Positions 54,970 through 64,000 of a DNA stretch of 64,000 nucleotides are shown here, piece after piece. The stretch comes from JASBTN01 sp965228805 (GTDB lineage: Bacteria > Pseudomonadota > Alphaproteobacteria > Rhodobacterales > Rhodobacteraceae). Within the stretch, counting starts at the first letter, position 1; each line of letters begins with the position of its first letter. The stretch covers positions 2,232,001 to 2,296,000 of the forward strand of contig NZ_CBDDIE010000003.1 of the NCBI RefSeq assembly GCF_965228805.1. The letters are read 5' to 3'. The notes under the pieces were generated by a model. That model saw only the letters and a program-made list of their open reading frames with translations. It was not told where the DNA came from and did no database searches. Both the position numbers and the translations under genes were made by a program.

Positions 54970-55416
54970 ATGGATCGACGTGGATTCTTGATGTTGGGTG
55001 GGGCCGCGGGGGTCGCTGGTGTCGGTGTGGTGTCTTTGCTGGCCGGGCAGGGGCGGTCGAGTGAATTGGCAGGGGCGGGTTATATGCATGAGCCCATGTC
55101 GGTGGAGGAAATGCGGGCGCGCGGCGCCCTGATCGTCGATATTCGCACCCCGCCGGAATGGGCGCAGACTGGCGTGATCGAGGGGGCAGAGCTGGTGACC
55201 TTCGAGGGCACGGGCAGTTTTGCCGGTGCTTTTCTGGCGGCCCTGGGCGACAAGATCGCGGATGGGCGCGAGGTGGTTCTGATCTGCCGGTCGGGCAACC
55301 GGACCCAGGCGGCGGCGGGTGCGCTGGCCGGGCGGATCGAGAACAAGGTGACCTCGGTCGAGGGCGGGATGAAGCGGCTGATGCGGGAGGGCTATCGGCC
55401 GGTGGCGGTAGAGTAG
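54970..55416 (+). CDS. Exported rhodanese-domain protein
   Basis: 148 residues from the ATG at 54970. MDRRGFLMLGGAAGVAG is a twin-arginine-like signal, so export is probable. The rhodanese domain (about 43-145) has LIVDIRTPPEWAQTGVIEGA and the active-site loop CRSGNR with Cys107. Possible sulfur carrier or sulfurtransferase in the periplasm. Confidence 0.88.
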   Translation: MDRRGFLMLGGAAGVAGVGVVSLLAGQGRSSELAGAGYMHEPMSVEEMRARGALIVDIRTPPEWAQTGVIEGAELVTFEGTGSFAGAFLAALGDKIADGREVVLICRSGNRTQAAAGALAGRIENKVTSVEGGMKRLMREGYRPVAVE

Positions 55417-55458
55417 GTGCTGCACAAGCAGCGCTGCAAGTTTCACTTTTCCAACAAA

Positions 55459-55493
55459 AAGCCCCGCTGGATCGCTCCAGCGGGGCCTTTTCT
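55459..55493. terminator. Bidirectional terminator between the rhodanese gene and ppaC
   Basis: AAGCCCCGCTGGA / TCCAGCGGGGCCTT arms around TCGC, with TTTTCT on the right and an A-run on the left, between convergent genes. Confidence 0.93.
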
Positions 55494-55508
55494 TTCAGAA
55501 ATCCCGTA

Positions 55509-56429
55509 TCAGACCTTCAGGTTCGGAATGATCTGCTTCTTGCGGCTGACGACGCCCGGCAGGACCACGGTGTCGCCCGCGGCGTCCGCAGCGAAGCTTT
55601 TTGAAGCGACGGTTTTGACCAGATCGTTCGGCACCAGCAGGGTCGCTTCCTCGTTCAGGATGTCGACGACGAACAGCAGCACCTGGTCGACGCCGTCTTC
55701 AGCGGCGACGGTGACCATGCTGTCCATCAGGCTGGCCTTGCGGTCCAGAACGGTCGCGGGCGAGGTGGTTTCCAGCACGGAGACGCGGAACTTGGTGCCG
55801 TCGACCTCATATTCCTTCGAGTCCATGCGCAGAAGCTCGGCGTCCGAGAAGGAGGAGACGTCCGACTTGGCCGCGAACATCTCGGCGGCATAGTCCGGGA
55901 TCGAGATGCCCAGTTCGGTGGCCAGGTGGGTGGCAACCTCGCGGTCACGCTCGGTGGTGGTGGGCGAGCGGAACTCCAGCGTATCGGACAGGATGCAGGT
56001 CAGCATCGCGCATTTGATGTTCTCGGGCATCTTGGCGGCGTCGTCGCCCATCAGGTCGAACATGATGGTCGCGGTGCAGGCCACCGGGCGGATGGTGATG
56101 TCGATCGGGCCCTTGGTTTCCAGGCCGCCGACCAGCTTGTGGTGGTCGATGATCTGCTGCACGTCGGCGCCGTTGATATTGGCGGGCAGTTCGGCCGGGT
56201 TGTTGGTGTCAACGACGACGCAAGCCTGGTCGTCGGCCACGTCCTCGATGATCTCGAGCATGTCGAAGCCCCAGCGGTCGAGCATGAAGGCGGCTTCGGT
56301 GTTGGGCTGGCCCAGCAGAACGGGCTTGGCGGGGGTGCCTTTCACCTCGTTCAGGTACCAGGACCAGATCAGCGGCGAGCCGGTCGAGTCGGTGTCGGGG
56401 GATTTGTGGCCGAAAACAAGCGTGGTCAT
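55509..56429 (-). CDS. ppaC: Manganese-dependent (family II) inorganic pyrophosphatase
   Basis: 306 residues from the ATG at 56429, where MTTLVFGHKSPDTDS matches the family start; an in-frame ATG at 56438 is possible. DHH-phosphoesterase motifs: HKSPDTDS, VVVDTNN, IIDHHKLVGG, and the C-terminal substrate-binding SRKKQIIP. It hydrolyses pyrophosphate using Mn2+. Confidence 0.95.
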   Translation of the reverse strand: MTTLVFGHKSPDTDSTGSPLIWSWYLNEVKGTPAKPVLLGQPNTEAAFMLDRWGFDMLEIIEDVADDQACVVVDTNNPAELPANINGADVQQIIDHHKLVGGLETKGPIDITIRPVACTATIMFDLMGDDAAKMPENIKCAMLTCILSDTLEFRSPTTTERDREVATHLATELGISIPDYAAEMFAAKSDVSSFSDAELLRMDSKEYEVDGTKFRVSVLETTSPATVLDRKASLMDSMVTVAAEDGVDQVLLFVVDILNEEATLLVPNDLVKTVASKSFAADAAGDTVVLPGVVSRKKQIIPNLKV

Positions 56430-56529
56430 GAGGGTCATCCGTATCTGGTCGATTTTGCGCGTCTTATAGGCGCGGGGGCGGGGCTTGTCACGGGTGTTCG
56501 CGCTCGCAGAAAGGGGCTAATGTGCCGCC

Positions 56530-57168
56530 ATGGCAGGGATCAAGGAAACCGAACTTTACGCCCCCGTGAAGGCCTGGCTGGAGGGGCTGGGCTATGAGGT
56601 CAAGGGTGAGGTCGGCGCGGCGGATGTCGTTGCGGTGCAGGACGGTGCGGAGCCGGTGGTGGTGGAACTGAAGACGGGCTTCTCGCTGACGCTGCTGCAA
56701 CAGGCCTGCGCGCGGCAGGCGGTGACGGATGCGGTCTATGTCGCGGTGCCCAGGTGGGCGGGCAAGGCCGGGTGGCGCGCCTTCAAGGGAAACACGGGAT
56801 TGTGCAAGAGATTGGGCCTGGGCGTGCTGTCTGTGCGCCTGAAGGATGGATTTGTGCAAGTCCACGCAGACCCGGGCCCCTATCAGCCACGCAAGTCCAA
56901 GCTGCGAAAATCGCGCCTTTTGGGCGAGTTTGCCAAGCGTGCGGGCGATCCGAATGAAGGCGGCACGCGGGGCAAGGTGGTGACCGCCTACCGCCAGGAT
57001 GCGGAGCGCTGTCGGGATTATCTGGCCGAACACGGGGCCGCGCGCGGGCGGGATGTGGCGAAGGCGACCGGGGTGGAGCGCGCCACGACGATCATGCGCG
57101 ACAATCACTATGGCTGGTTCGAGAAGGTGGAAAAGGGCGTTTATCGTCTGTTCGACATTACGAGCTGA
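56530..57168 (+). CDS. DUF2161 family PD-(D/E)XK-fold protein
   Basis: 212 residues. GAADVVAVQDGAEPVVVELKTGFS (about residues 29-52) carries the D...ELK nuclease-type triad. The C-terminal part (about 150-210) with RGRDVAKATGVERATTIMRDNHYGWF looks like a winged helix. The family is annotated as putative phosphodiesterase. No restriction or other defence gene is adjacent. Confidence 0.82.
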   Translation: MAGIKETELYAPVKAWLEGLGYEVKGEVGAADVVAVQDGAEPVVVELKTGFSLTLLQQACARQAVTDAVYVAVPRWAGKAGWRAFKGNTGLCKRLGLGVLSVRLKDGFVQVHADPGPYQPRKSKLRKSRLLGEFAKRAGDPNEGGTRGKVVTAYRQDAERCRDYLAEHGAARGRDVAKATGVERATTIMRDNHYGWFEKVEKGVYRLFDITS

Positions 57169-57249
57169 ATATCTGAGAAAATTGATCGGGATCAATTACC
57201 CTCCCCGGGCCTCTGCGCTAGACAGGCGGGGAATCGCAAAGGACATCCC

Positions 57250-58359
57250 ATGACCCGCATTGCTCTCGCCGTCGCCATGACGCTCTGCGCCAGCCCCGTT
57301 GCCGCCTTCGATACGGTCGAAGACCTGGGCGAGGCGCTGTTTTTCGATGTGAACCTGTCAAAGAACCGCACGCAAAGCTGCGCGACCTGTCATGACCCGG
57401 CGGCGGGTTTCGTCGATCCGCGCGGGCCGGTGTCGCTGGGCGATGATGGGGAAAGCTTCGGCGACCGCACCGCGCCCACTGCGGCCTATGCAACGTTCAC
57501 CCCGGGGTTCCACATGACGGAAGAGGGGATCTGGGGCGGCGGTATGTTCTGGGACGGGCGCGAACCGGACCTGGCCGGGCAGGCGGGCGGCCCGCCCCTG
57601 AACCCGATCGAGATGGGCATGCCCGACAAGGCCAGCGTGGTGGAACGCCTGCTGGAGAGCGAGGATTACATTGCGGCCTTCAAGGCCTTCTATGGCGACG
57701 CGATCTGGGAGGATGCCGACGGCGCCTACGCGGCGATGACCCAGGCCATTGCGGCCTTCGAAAGCACGGAAGAGTTCGCGCCGTTTGACAGCAAATATGA
57801 CCGCTTCCTGCGCGGCGAGGTGGAGCTGACCAAGGAAGAGGAATTGGGGCGGCTCCTGTTCTTCTCCGAACAGTTCACCAATTGCAACCAGTGCCACCAA
57901 CTGCGCACCAGCCCGATTGCGGCGGACGAGACGTTCAGCAACTACGAATACCACAATATCGGCGTGCCGGTGAACGCCGAGGTGCGGGAGATGAGTGGTG
58001 TCACGGGCGTCGATTGGGGGCTGGTGAACAACCCCGAGGTGCGCGACCCCAAGGCCGGGGGGCGCTACAAGACGCCGACCCTGCGCAATGTGGCGGTGAC
58101 CGGGCCTTACATGCACAACAGCGTGTTCGAGGATCTGCGCACGGTCATCCTGTTCTACAACAAGTACAACACGCCGGACCCGGCGCGGCAGATCAACCCG
58201 GAAACGGGCGAGCAGTGGCGCCAGCCGGAGATTCCGATGACCCTGTCGGTCGAGGAACTGACCCACGGCCCCGCGCTGGACGATCAGCGGGTGGATGCCC
58301 TGGTAGCGTTTCTGAAGACGCTGACGGACGCGCGGTACGAGCATTTGTTGGAGGAGTGA
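57250..58359 (+). CDS. Di-haem cytochrome c peroxidase/MauG-family protein
   Basis: 369 residues with a signal peptide (cleavage near VAA-FD, residue 19). Two haem-binding motifs: CATCH (44-48) and CNQCH (212-216). Other family segments are FFDVNLSKNRTQSCATCHDP, GMFWDGREPDLAGQA and KTPTLRNVAVTGPYMHN. It reduces peroxide in the periplasm or oxidises a protein partner as MauG does; no methylamine dehydrogenase genes are near. Confidence 0.92.
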   Translation: MTRIALAVAMTLCASPVAAFDTVEDLGEALFFDVNLSKNRTQSCATCHDPAAGFVDPRGPVSLGDDGESFGDRTAPTAAYATFTPGFHMTEEGIWGGGMFWDGREPDLAGQAGGPPLNPIEMGMPDKASVVERLLESEDYIAAFKAFYGDAIWEDADGAYAAMTQAIAAFESTEEFAPFDSKYDRFLRGEVELTKEEELGRLLFFSEQFTNCNQCHQLRTSPIAADETFSNYEYHNIGVPVNAEVREMSGVTGVDWGLVNNPEVRDPKAGGRYKTPTLRNVAVTGPYMHNSVFEDLRTVILFYNKYNTPDPARQINPETGEQWRQPEIPMTLSVEELTHGPALDDQRVDALVAFLKTLTDARYEHLLEE

Positions 58360-58404
58360 GGGGCAGGTAAGCAAGGGATGCCAAGGGGAAGTAACTTTCC
58401 CTTC

Positions 58405-58560
58405 GCACCGCGTAGCGGGGCGGCGCCCGACCCTCCCCACGGGAGGGCGCTTTTGCAACGTATCAACCCGAACTACCGTTTCGGAAGTTGCTACTAGATC
58501 GCCCCACTGAACTGTTTCTAAGCGCCCGCCCAGGGTCGGGCGCCGCCCCGCTGCTTGCGT
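58405..58560. repeat. Dispersed GC-rich inverted-arm repeat, copy B
   Basis: Perfect 21-bp inverted arms at 58414-58434 and 58532-58552 (each reading from AGCGGGGCGGCGCCCG or its complement). The interior holds CCCCACGGGAGGGCGC and TGCAACGTATCAACC, shared with the copy at 13529-13727. It lies between the peroxidase gene and the groES promoter. Confidence 0.82.
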
Positions 58561-58621
58561 CCAGGATACGGGTAGTAGTTCCTCTTGCTGCACTGCGGCG
58601 GAAAAAGTTCGACCCCATTTG

Positions 58622-58650
58622 TTGACTCGTCCAAATCCCAGCCCTAACTA
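58622..58650 (+). promoter_or_regulatory. Likely sigma-70-type groES promoter
   Basis: TTGACT (58622-58627), 17-bp spacer, TAACTA (58645-58650). It lies immediately upstream of the CIRCE element. Confidence 0.6.
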
Positions 58651-58657
58651 TGCGCCG

Positions 58658-58684
58658 TTAGCACTCGCGAAGAGTGAGTGCTAA
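58658..58684. promoter_or_regulatory. CIRCE element (HrcA operator) of groESL
   Basis: TTAGCACTC-N9-GAGTGCTAA matches the CIRCE consensus exactly, 39 bp before the groES start. It predicts HrcA repression relieved on heat shock. Confidence 0.97.
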
Positions 58685-58723
58685 CACCGAATTAACGCAA
58701 CTGAGCTTAGGGAGTCTCAGACA

Positions 58724-59011
58724 ATGGCATTCACTCCGCTGCATGACCGCGTGCTGGTCCGCCGTGTTGAAAGCGACGAAAAAACCGCGGGCGGGCTGAT
58801 CATCCCCGACAGCGCCAAGGAAAAGCCGGCCGAGGGCCTGGTGGTCTCCGTCGGTGCCGGTGCCCGTGACGATGCTGGCAACCGCATCGCTCTGGACGTC
58901 AAGGAAGGCGACAAGATCCTGTTCGGCAAATGGTCGGGCACCGAGGTCACCGTCGACGGCGAAGAGCTGCTGATCATGAAAGAAAGCGACATCATGGGCG
59001 TCCTGTCCTGA
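58724..59011 (+). CDS. groES: Co-chaperonin GroES
   Basis: 95 residues. LHDRVLVRRVESDEKTAGGLIIPDSAKEKPAEG contains the mobile loop that binds GroEL, and GDKILFGKWSGTEVTVDGEELLIMKESDIMGVL is the C-terminal signature. CIRCE-controlled operon with groEL 53 bp downstream. Confidence 0.98.
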   Translation: MAFTPLHDRVLVRRVESDEKTAGGLIIPDSAKEKPAEGLVVSVGAGARDDAGNRIALDVKEGDKILFGKWSGTEVTVDGEELLIMKESDIMGVLS

Positions 59012-59064
59012 TCCGCTGACCTTTCAATCACAAACATCCAAAAGAATTCGTAGGAGACAGCATA

Positions 59065-60708
<1,644 letters not shown>

Positions 60709-60741
60709 TCACAGGTCCCCAGGACTTGTGATGCGATAGTG

Positions 60742-60766
60742 CAAAGGCGCCCATCGGGCGCCTTTG
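60742..60766 (+). terminator. groEL terminator hairpin
   Basis: Perfect 11-bp arms CAAAGGCGCCC / GGGCGCCTTTG with a 3-nt loop, 33 bp after the groEL stop. Confidence 0.85.
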
Positions 60767-60790
60767 TCACGAAAGCCAGCCCGACAGGCG

Positions 60791-60810
60791 ATTGGGCCAA
60801 TTGGCCCAAT
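60791..60810. repeat. Perfect 20-bp palindrome downstream of groEL
   Basis: ATTGGGCCAATTGGCCCAAT is fully self-complementary. It lies between two related hairpins. Confidence 0.85.
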
Positions 60811-60837
60811 TTGCCGAAAGGGTTCACCGCCAGAAAC

Positions 60838-60876
60838 AAACGCAAAGGCGTCCCCCGGGGCGCCTTTGTTGCGTTT
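60838..60876. terminator. Second terminator-like hairpin downstream of groEL
   Basis: AAACGC-AAAGGCG ... CGCCTTT-GTT-GCGTTT with CCCC/GGGG at the tip. It shares CAAAGGCG/CGCCTTTG arms with the first hairpin, suggesting duplication. Confidence 0.7.
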
Positions 60877-60994
60877 GGGGATCGGTTCAGGGTCGGCTGA
60901 CGCAATACAACCCGCCCGGCGGCACGGCGGGGCAGCGCCCGCCCCGCGCCATTCATGTCTTTCCAGCGCTGCGTAGGCGCGCTAGGCGTGATCC

Positions 60995-61816
60995 ATGCGC
61001 CTGATCCTTCTGACCTCCCTCACCATGCTGGCCTTTGCGGCCAATTCGATCCTGAACCGCGCGGCCCTGGCGGGCGGCGAGGCGGGGCCCGCGAGTTTTG
61101 CGGCGGTGCGGCTGATCTCGGGCGCCGTGGTCTTGTGCCTGTTGGTGGTGCTCCGCGATCCCGGGCGGATCGGGCGCGCGTTCAATCTGGGCAATGCGGG
61201 GGCCCTGGCGCTTTATGTGCTGGGGTTTTCCTTTGCCTATGTGAGCCTGGACGCGGGCGTCGGCGCACTGATCCTGTTTGGCGGTGTGCAGGTGACGATG
61301 TTTGCGGGCGCGCTGATCGGCGGAGAACCCGTACCCCGGGCGCGCTGGTTGGGCGCAGGTGTGGCCTTGGCTGGCTTGGCGGTGCTGGTTTGGCCGGGCG
61401 GGGCGGTGAGTTTGCCGCCCAGCGGTGTGGCGCTGATGGCGGCGGCGGCGGTCGGCTGGGGGCTTTATTCCCTGCGCGGACGCGGAGGCGCGGACCCGCT
61501 GGCAACCACGGCGGCGAGTTTCCTGGTGGCGGTGCCCGCGGGGCTGATCATTTGGGGCGTGCTGCCCGACGGGATGTCATGGGCCGGGGCCGGCTTGGCC
61601 GTGACCTCGGGCGCGGTGACCTCCGGACTGGGCTATGCGCTGTGGTACTCGGTGCTGCCGGGGCTGGGCGCGACCCGCGCGGCGGTGGCGCAGCTGAGTG
61701 TGCCGGTGATTGCCGCCGTGGGTGGGCTGGCCCTGGGCGAGGCCTTGAGCGGGCGGTTCTGGATCGCGGCGGCGCTGGTGCTGGGCGGCGTGGGACTGTC
61801 GCTGAGGCGGGGCTGA
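60995..61816 (+). CDS. EamA/DMT-family transporter
   Basis: 273 residues with about 10 membrane helices in two EamA repeats. LTMLAFAANSILNRAAL and AAVRLISGAVVL mark the first; WGLYSLRGRGGADPLATTAASFLVAVP and LSVPVIAAVGGLALGEALSGRFWIAAALVLGGV the second. A drug/metabolite exporter; substrate unknown. Confidence 0.9.
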   Translation: MRLILLTSLTMLAFAANSILNRAALAGGEAGPASFAAVRLISGAVVLCLLVVLRDPGRIGRAFNLGNAGALALYVLGFSFAYVSLDAGVGALILFGGVQVTMFAGALIGGEPVPRARWLGAGVALAGLAVLVWPGGAVSLPPSGVALMAAAAVGWGLYSLRGRGGADPLATTAASFLVAVPAGLIIWGVLPDGMSWAGAGLAVTSGAVTSGLGYALWYSVLPGLGATRAAVAQLSVPVIAAVGGLALGEALSGRFWIAAALVLGGVGLSLRRG

Positions 61817-61899
61817 GCCCCCGATCCCGGCTCCCACCCTGGCAGGCCCCTGCGCGGGCGGAGGGCGCGTGGCCGCCCACCCCGCCGGGATCGGGGGCT
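61816..61899. repeat. 15-bp perfect inverted repeat enclosing 54 bp
   Basis: AGCCCCCGATCCCGG (61816-61830) pairs with CCGGGATCGGGGGCT (61885-61899), starting on the last base of the EamA stop. It could be a long hairpin terminator or a small repeat element. Confidence 0.8.
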
Positions 61900-61974
61900 T
61901 GATGGGGGCGGGTTTTCCCGACCTGCGACCCGCTGCCCCTCCCAATGCCACCGCAGGGACCCTATCTTGGGGGC

Positions 61975-62715
61975 ATGAAACGTCTCCTGAGCACCCTGGC
62001 CCTGTGCCTCTTGCCGCTTCCGGCCCTGGCCGATTGCGTGATCCTGCTGCATGGGCTGGCGCGCAGCCCGACATCGTTGCTGGTGATGGAGGAGGCGCTG
62101 CGTCAGGAAGGCCATGACGTGGTCAACATGGGGTATCCGTCGACCGAGGCGCCGATCGAGACCCTGGTCGAGGCGGCGATCCCGCCCGCGGTCACCCTGT
62201 GCGGGGACCAGAAGGTGCATTTCGTCACCCATTCGATGGGCGGTATCCTGGCCCGGGTCTGGCTGGAAGAAAACCGCCCTGCCGACATGGGCCGCGTCGT
62301 CATGATGGCCCCGCCCAACCATGGCAGCGAACTGGTGGATGCCTTTGGTGATCTGGAGCCCTTCGCCTGGATCAACGGCCCGGCCGGGCTGCAGTTGGGC
62401 ACCGGCGCGGATTCGGTGCCCAATGCCACCGGCCTGCCCGCATTCGAGCTGGGCGTGATCGCCGGAAACCGGTCGATGAACCCGATCTATTCGGCGGTGA
62501 TCGAGGGCGAGGACGACGGCAAGGTCAGCGTGGAAAGCACGCGCATCCAGGGCATGACGGATCATATCGTGCTGCCGGTCACCCATACGTTCATGATGGT
62601 GAACCCCTTGGTCGTCGCCCAGGTGATCGGCTTTCTGGACAAGGGCACCTTCGAACACGGTCTGACCTTTGCCACGGTGCTGGAACGGATTGCAGAAGAG
62701 GCGGGGTACCGCTGA
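61975..62715 (+). CDS. Secreted lipase-like alpha/beta hydrolase
   Basis: 246 residues from the ATG at 61975, opening a signal peptide (cleavage near ALA-DC, residue 18). VILLHGLARSPTSLLVMEEAL and VHFVTHSMGGILARVW (nucleophile Ser), MMAPPNHGSELVD and a C-terminal THTFMM (His candidate) define the fold. It is probably a periplasmic esterase or lipase-like enzyme. Confidence 0.9.
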   Translation: MKRLLSTLALCLLPLPALADCVILLHGLARSPTSLLVMEEALRQEGHDVVNMGYPSTEAPIETLVEAAIPPAVTLCGDQKVHFVTHSMGGILARVWLEENRPADMGRVVMMAPPNHGSELVDAFGDLEPFAWINGPAGLQLGTGADSVPNATGLPAFELGVIAGNRSMNPIYSAVIEGEDDGKVSVESTRIQGMTDHIVLPVTHTFMMVNPLVVAQVIGFLDKGTFEHGLTFATVLERIAEEAGYR

Positions 62716-62745
62716 GCCTTTGGGCGCAACACATTCGAATTGCTA

Positions 62746-62897
62746 TATATTCAGCTGAGGGTTGCGTGCCCTTGCGGTCACGCGGCCCAACTCATTGCCG
62801 GCGGGAACTGGACCATCCCCCGTCTTACCTGTCACTGCTGTGCAAGATTGTCCGCCCCGTTTTCGGGGTGGCGCGTAGGCGGAGATGAGTTGGGACA
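62746..62897 (+). promoter_or_regulatory. Porin gene leader with hairpin
   Basis: A TATATT box-like stretch at 62746-62751 suggests a promoter. The leader contains a stem CCGCCCCG-TTTT-CGGGGTGG (62852-62871, one G-U pair) about 26 bp before the porin start. Confidence 0.45.
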
Positions 62898-63797
62898 ATG
62901 ATGAAACAGACACTTCTTTTGGCGGCAACCGCCGTTGGCCTGTCGGCCGGGATTGCCCAGGCAGAATTCGCCGTGGGCGGCTGGGTCAACCTGGAATACG
63001 AAGATCAATACGGTGACTACCGCAAGACCCTGCGCGGGGACGTGCTGGCGACCTATGGCACCCAAGGTGGGTTGACCTTTGGTGTCGGCCTGAGGGGCGA
63101 CCTGGAGGATTCAGGGGATACCTCGGGCTTCGAACGGCGTCGCGGCGGGGTCTATGGCCTGGTCTCTTTCGGCGATGGCATTTCCAGCTTTGGCGAAGTC
63201 ACGGTGAGCTATGGCGACATCTGGGGCGCGGGCAACCTGTTTCCCGAAGAGTACTTCGGCTTTGATGATACCACCTCGACCGACGACGATACGCTGCGTG
63301 TCGACCTGAAATTCGGCAACCACCAGATCGCCTTCTCGAACGACTTCAACGGGGTGAATGCGGATTGGGAGTTCGGATATCGAGGCCGGTTCGGCGCCTA
63401 TGCCGTGGCGGTGGGATATGAGAACGACTCCGAAGATCTGGGTATCCTGATCGGGCGCAAGCTGAACGACCAGTTCGCGGTGCACCTGGCGATCGTCGAA
63501 GACCTGGATGAAAGTGAGGATGCGGCGGACCACCAGGGGATCTCGCTCATCTACACGCCGAATGACCGGTTCACGCTTGGCCTGAATGCGGCGCGGTATA
63601 ACGAAGGGTTTCATTCCGCCGGTGTGCTGGTGTCCTACACCACAGACCGCGTGATCCTGAAGGCGGAATATGTGAAATTCCACGACGATGACGATGACCA
63701 GTTCGAGTTCGGCGTGGTCATTCCCTTTGGCCGTACGCAACCGGCGCATGACGCCCGCTTTACCTTTACGGATTACACCGGGTTCGGCCTGTTCTGA
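62898..63797 (+). CDS. Porin-like outer-membrane beta-barrel protein
   Basis: 299 residues. Signal peptide MMKQTLLLAATAVGLSAGIAQA (22 residues), then alternating hydrophobic strands such as FAVGGWVNLEYEDQYGDY and GLTFGVGLRGDL, acidic turns, and a C-terminal phenylalanine (GFGLF) required for BAM recognition. It resembles Gram-negative general porins but is shorter than classic trimeric ones (about 330-400). Confidence 0.82.
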   Translation: MMKQTLLLAATAVGLSAGIAQAEFAVGGWVNLEYEDQYGDYRKTLRGDVLATYGTQGGLTFGVGLRGDLEDSGDTSGFERRRGGVYGLVSFGDGISSFGEVTVSYGDIWGAGNLFPEEYFGFDDTTSTDDDTLRVDLKFGNHQIAFSNDFNGVNADWEFGYRGRFGAYAVAVGYENDSEDLGILIGRKLNDQFAVHLAIVEDLDESEDAADHQGISLIYTPNDRFTLGLNAARYNEGFHSAGVLVSYTTDRVILKAEYVKFHDDDDDQFEFGVVIPFGRTQPAHDARFTFTDYTGFGLF

Positions 63798-63820
63798 ACT
63801 GACCTCACCGCAAGACAAAA

Positions 63821-63858
63821 AACGCCCCCGGAGCCAGGCTTCGGGGGCGTTATCGTTT
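63821..63858. terminator. Bidirectional terminator after the porin gene
   Basis: AACGCCCCCG ... CGGGGGCGTT arms, with AGCC/GGCT pairing near the tip. An A-run precedes it and TATCGTTT follows; it lies between convergent genes. Confidence 0.9.
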
Positions 63859-63874
63859 CTGCTCGTCGATTGCG

Positions 63875-64000
63875 TCAGACCGCCTGGCTGTGCCCGGACG
63901 CGTTCATCTCGTAGGCATCAAAGTGACGCGCGATGATGCGGGCGAGCGGCTTGGCGTGCTCCTTGATGGTCAGCACCCCGTCCACCAGCGTGGTGGTGTC
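63875..64000 (-). CDS. C-terminal 41 residues of an unidentified protein (cut by window edge)
   Basis: The minus-strand frame runs from the window edge to a TGA at 63877-63875 and reads in codon usage like its neighbours: it includes LVDGVLTIKEHAKPLAR and ends ASGHSQAV. I do not recognise the family from this fragment. The bidirectional terminator just downstream supports a real gene end. Confidence 0.65.
   Translation of the reverse strand, partial: DTTTLVDGVLTIKEHAKPLARIIARHFDAYEMNASGHSQAV

Noticed and set aside
56530..57168. Restriction endonuclease of a defence island
   Set aside because: The PD-(D/E)XK motif is there, but no methyltransferase or other defence gene is adjacent and the DUF2161 family is a widespread chromosomal one.

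Overview
The window looks like a high-GC alphaproteobacterial chromosome segment from the family Rhodobacteraceae (Roseobacter-like). This is inferred from protein style and synteny: an F1-only atpHAGDC operon, hisC next to tyrA, DUF2125 and extensin-type genes, TRAP and Opp transporters, a CIRCE-controlled groESL, and a family II pyrophosphatase. No rRNA, tRNA, CRISPR array, insertion sequence or prophage gene was recognised. Most of the DNA is dense chromosomal core with catabolic and transport genes on the left.

Left part (1-24.5 kb): a truncated dimethylglycine/sarcosine-dehydrogenase-like flavoprotein, a LysR regulator and a divergent FAH-family hydrolase. The two gaps flanking the LysR gene carry the same TTCGA-N5-TCGAA palindrome. 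Next come a complete Opp-type peptide ABC transporter and a DctPQM TRAP transporter. A probable 5-aminovalerate/glutarate catabolic block follows: class III CoA-transferase, XRE-cupin regulator, class III aminotransferase, glutaryl-CoA dehydrogenase and aldehyde dehydrogenase. Then there is an Lrp regulator divergent from a class V aminotransferase, and a coupled hisC-tyrA-extensin run.

Centre (24.5-48 kb): envelope and housekeeping genes. These include DUF2125, ChaC-like, a MotA/TolQ-like plus MotB/OmpA-like pair with a very long proline-free coiled coil, an M23 peptidase, ClpA, a Kef-type antiporter, GloB and two methyltransferases. Two tandem membrane-anchored RTX-like paralogs precede the F1 ATP synthase operon. 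A possible PilZ-like membrane protein, a TetA-like MFS pump and a small H-type lectin protein follow.

Right part (48-64 kb): prs, a DsbA-fold isomerase coupled to an alpha/beta hydrolase, threonine aldolase, a YcgN-like protein, ribF, a MaoC hydratase, a HAD hydrolase, a rhodanese, a Mn-type pyrophosphatase, a DUF2161 nuclease-fold protein, a di-haem peroxidase, groES-groEL, an EamA transporter, a lipase-like hydrolase, a porin, and the C-terminal end of an unidentified gene.

Noncoding signals are unusually readable. They include many intrinsic terminators, an exact CIRCE, several candidate operators, and a dispersed repeat with inverted GC-rich arms (about 13.5 kb and 58.4 kb). No clear-cut new defence or mobile system was found. 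The most promising less-described items are the stator-like pair with the giant coil, the anchored RTX paralogs, the LysR mini-regulon and the dispersed repeat.
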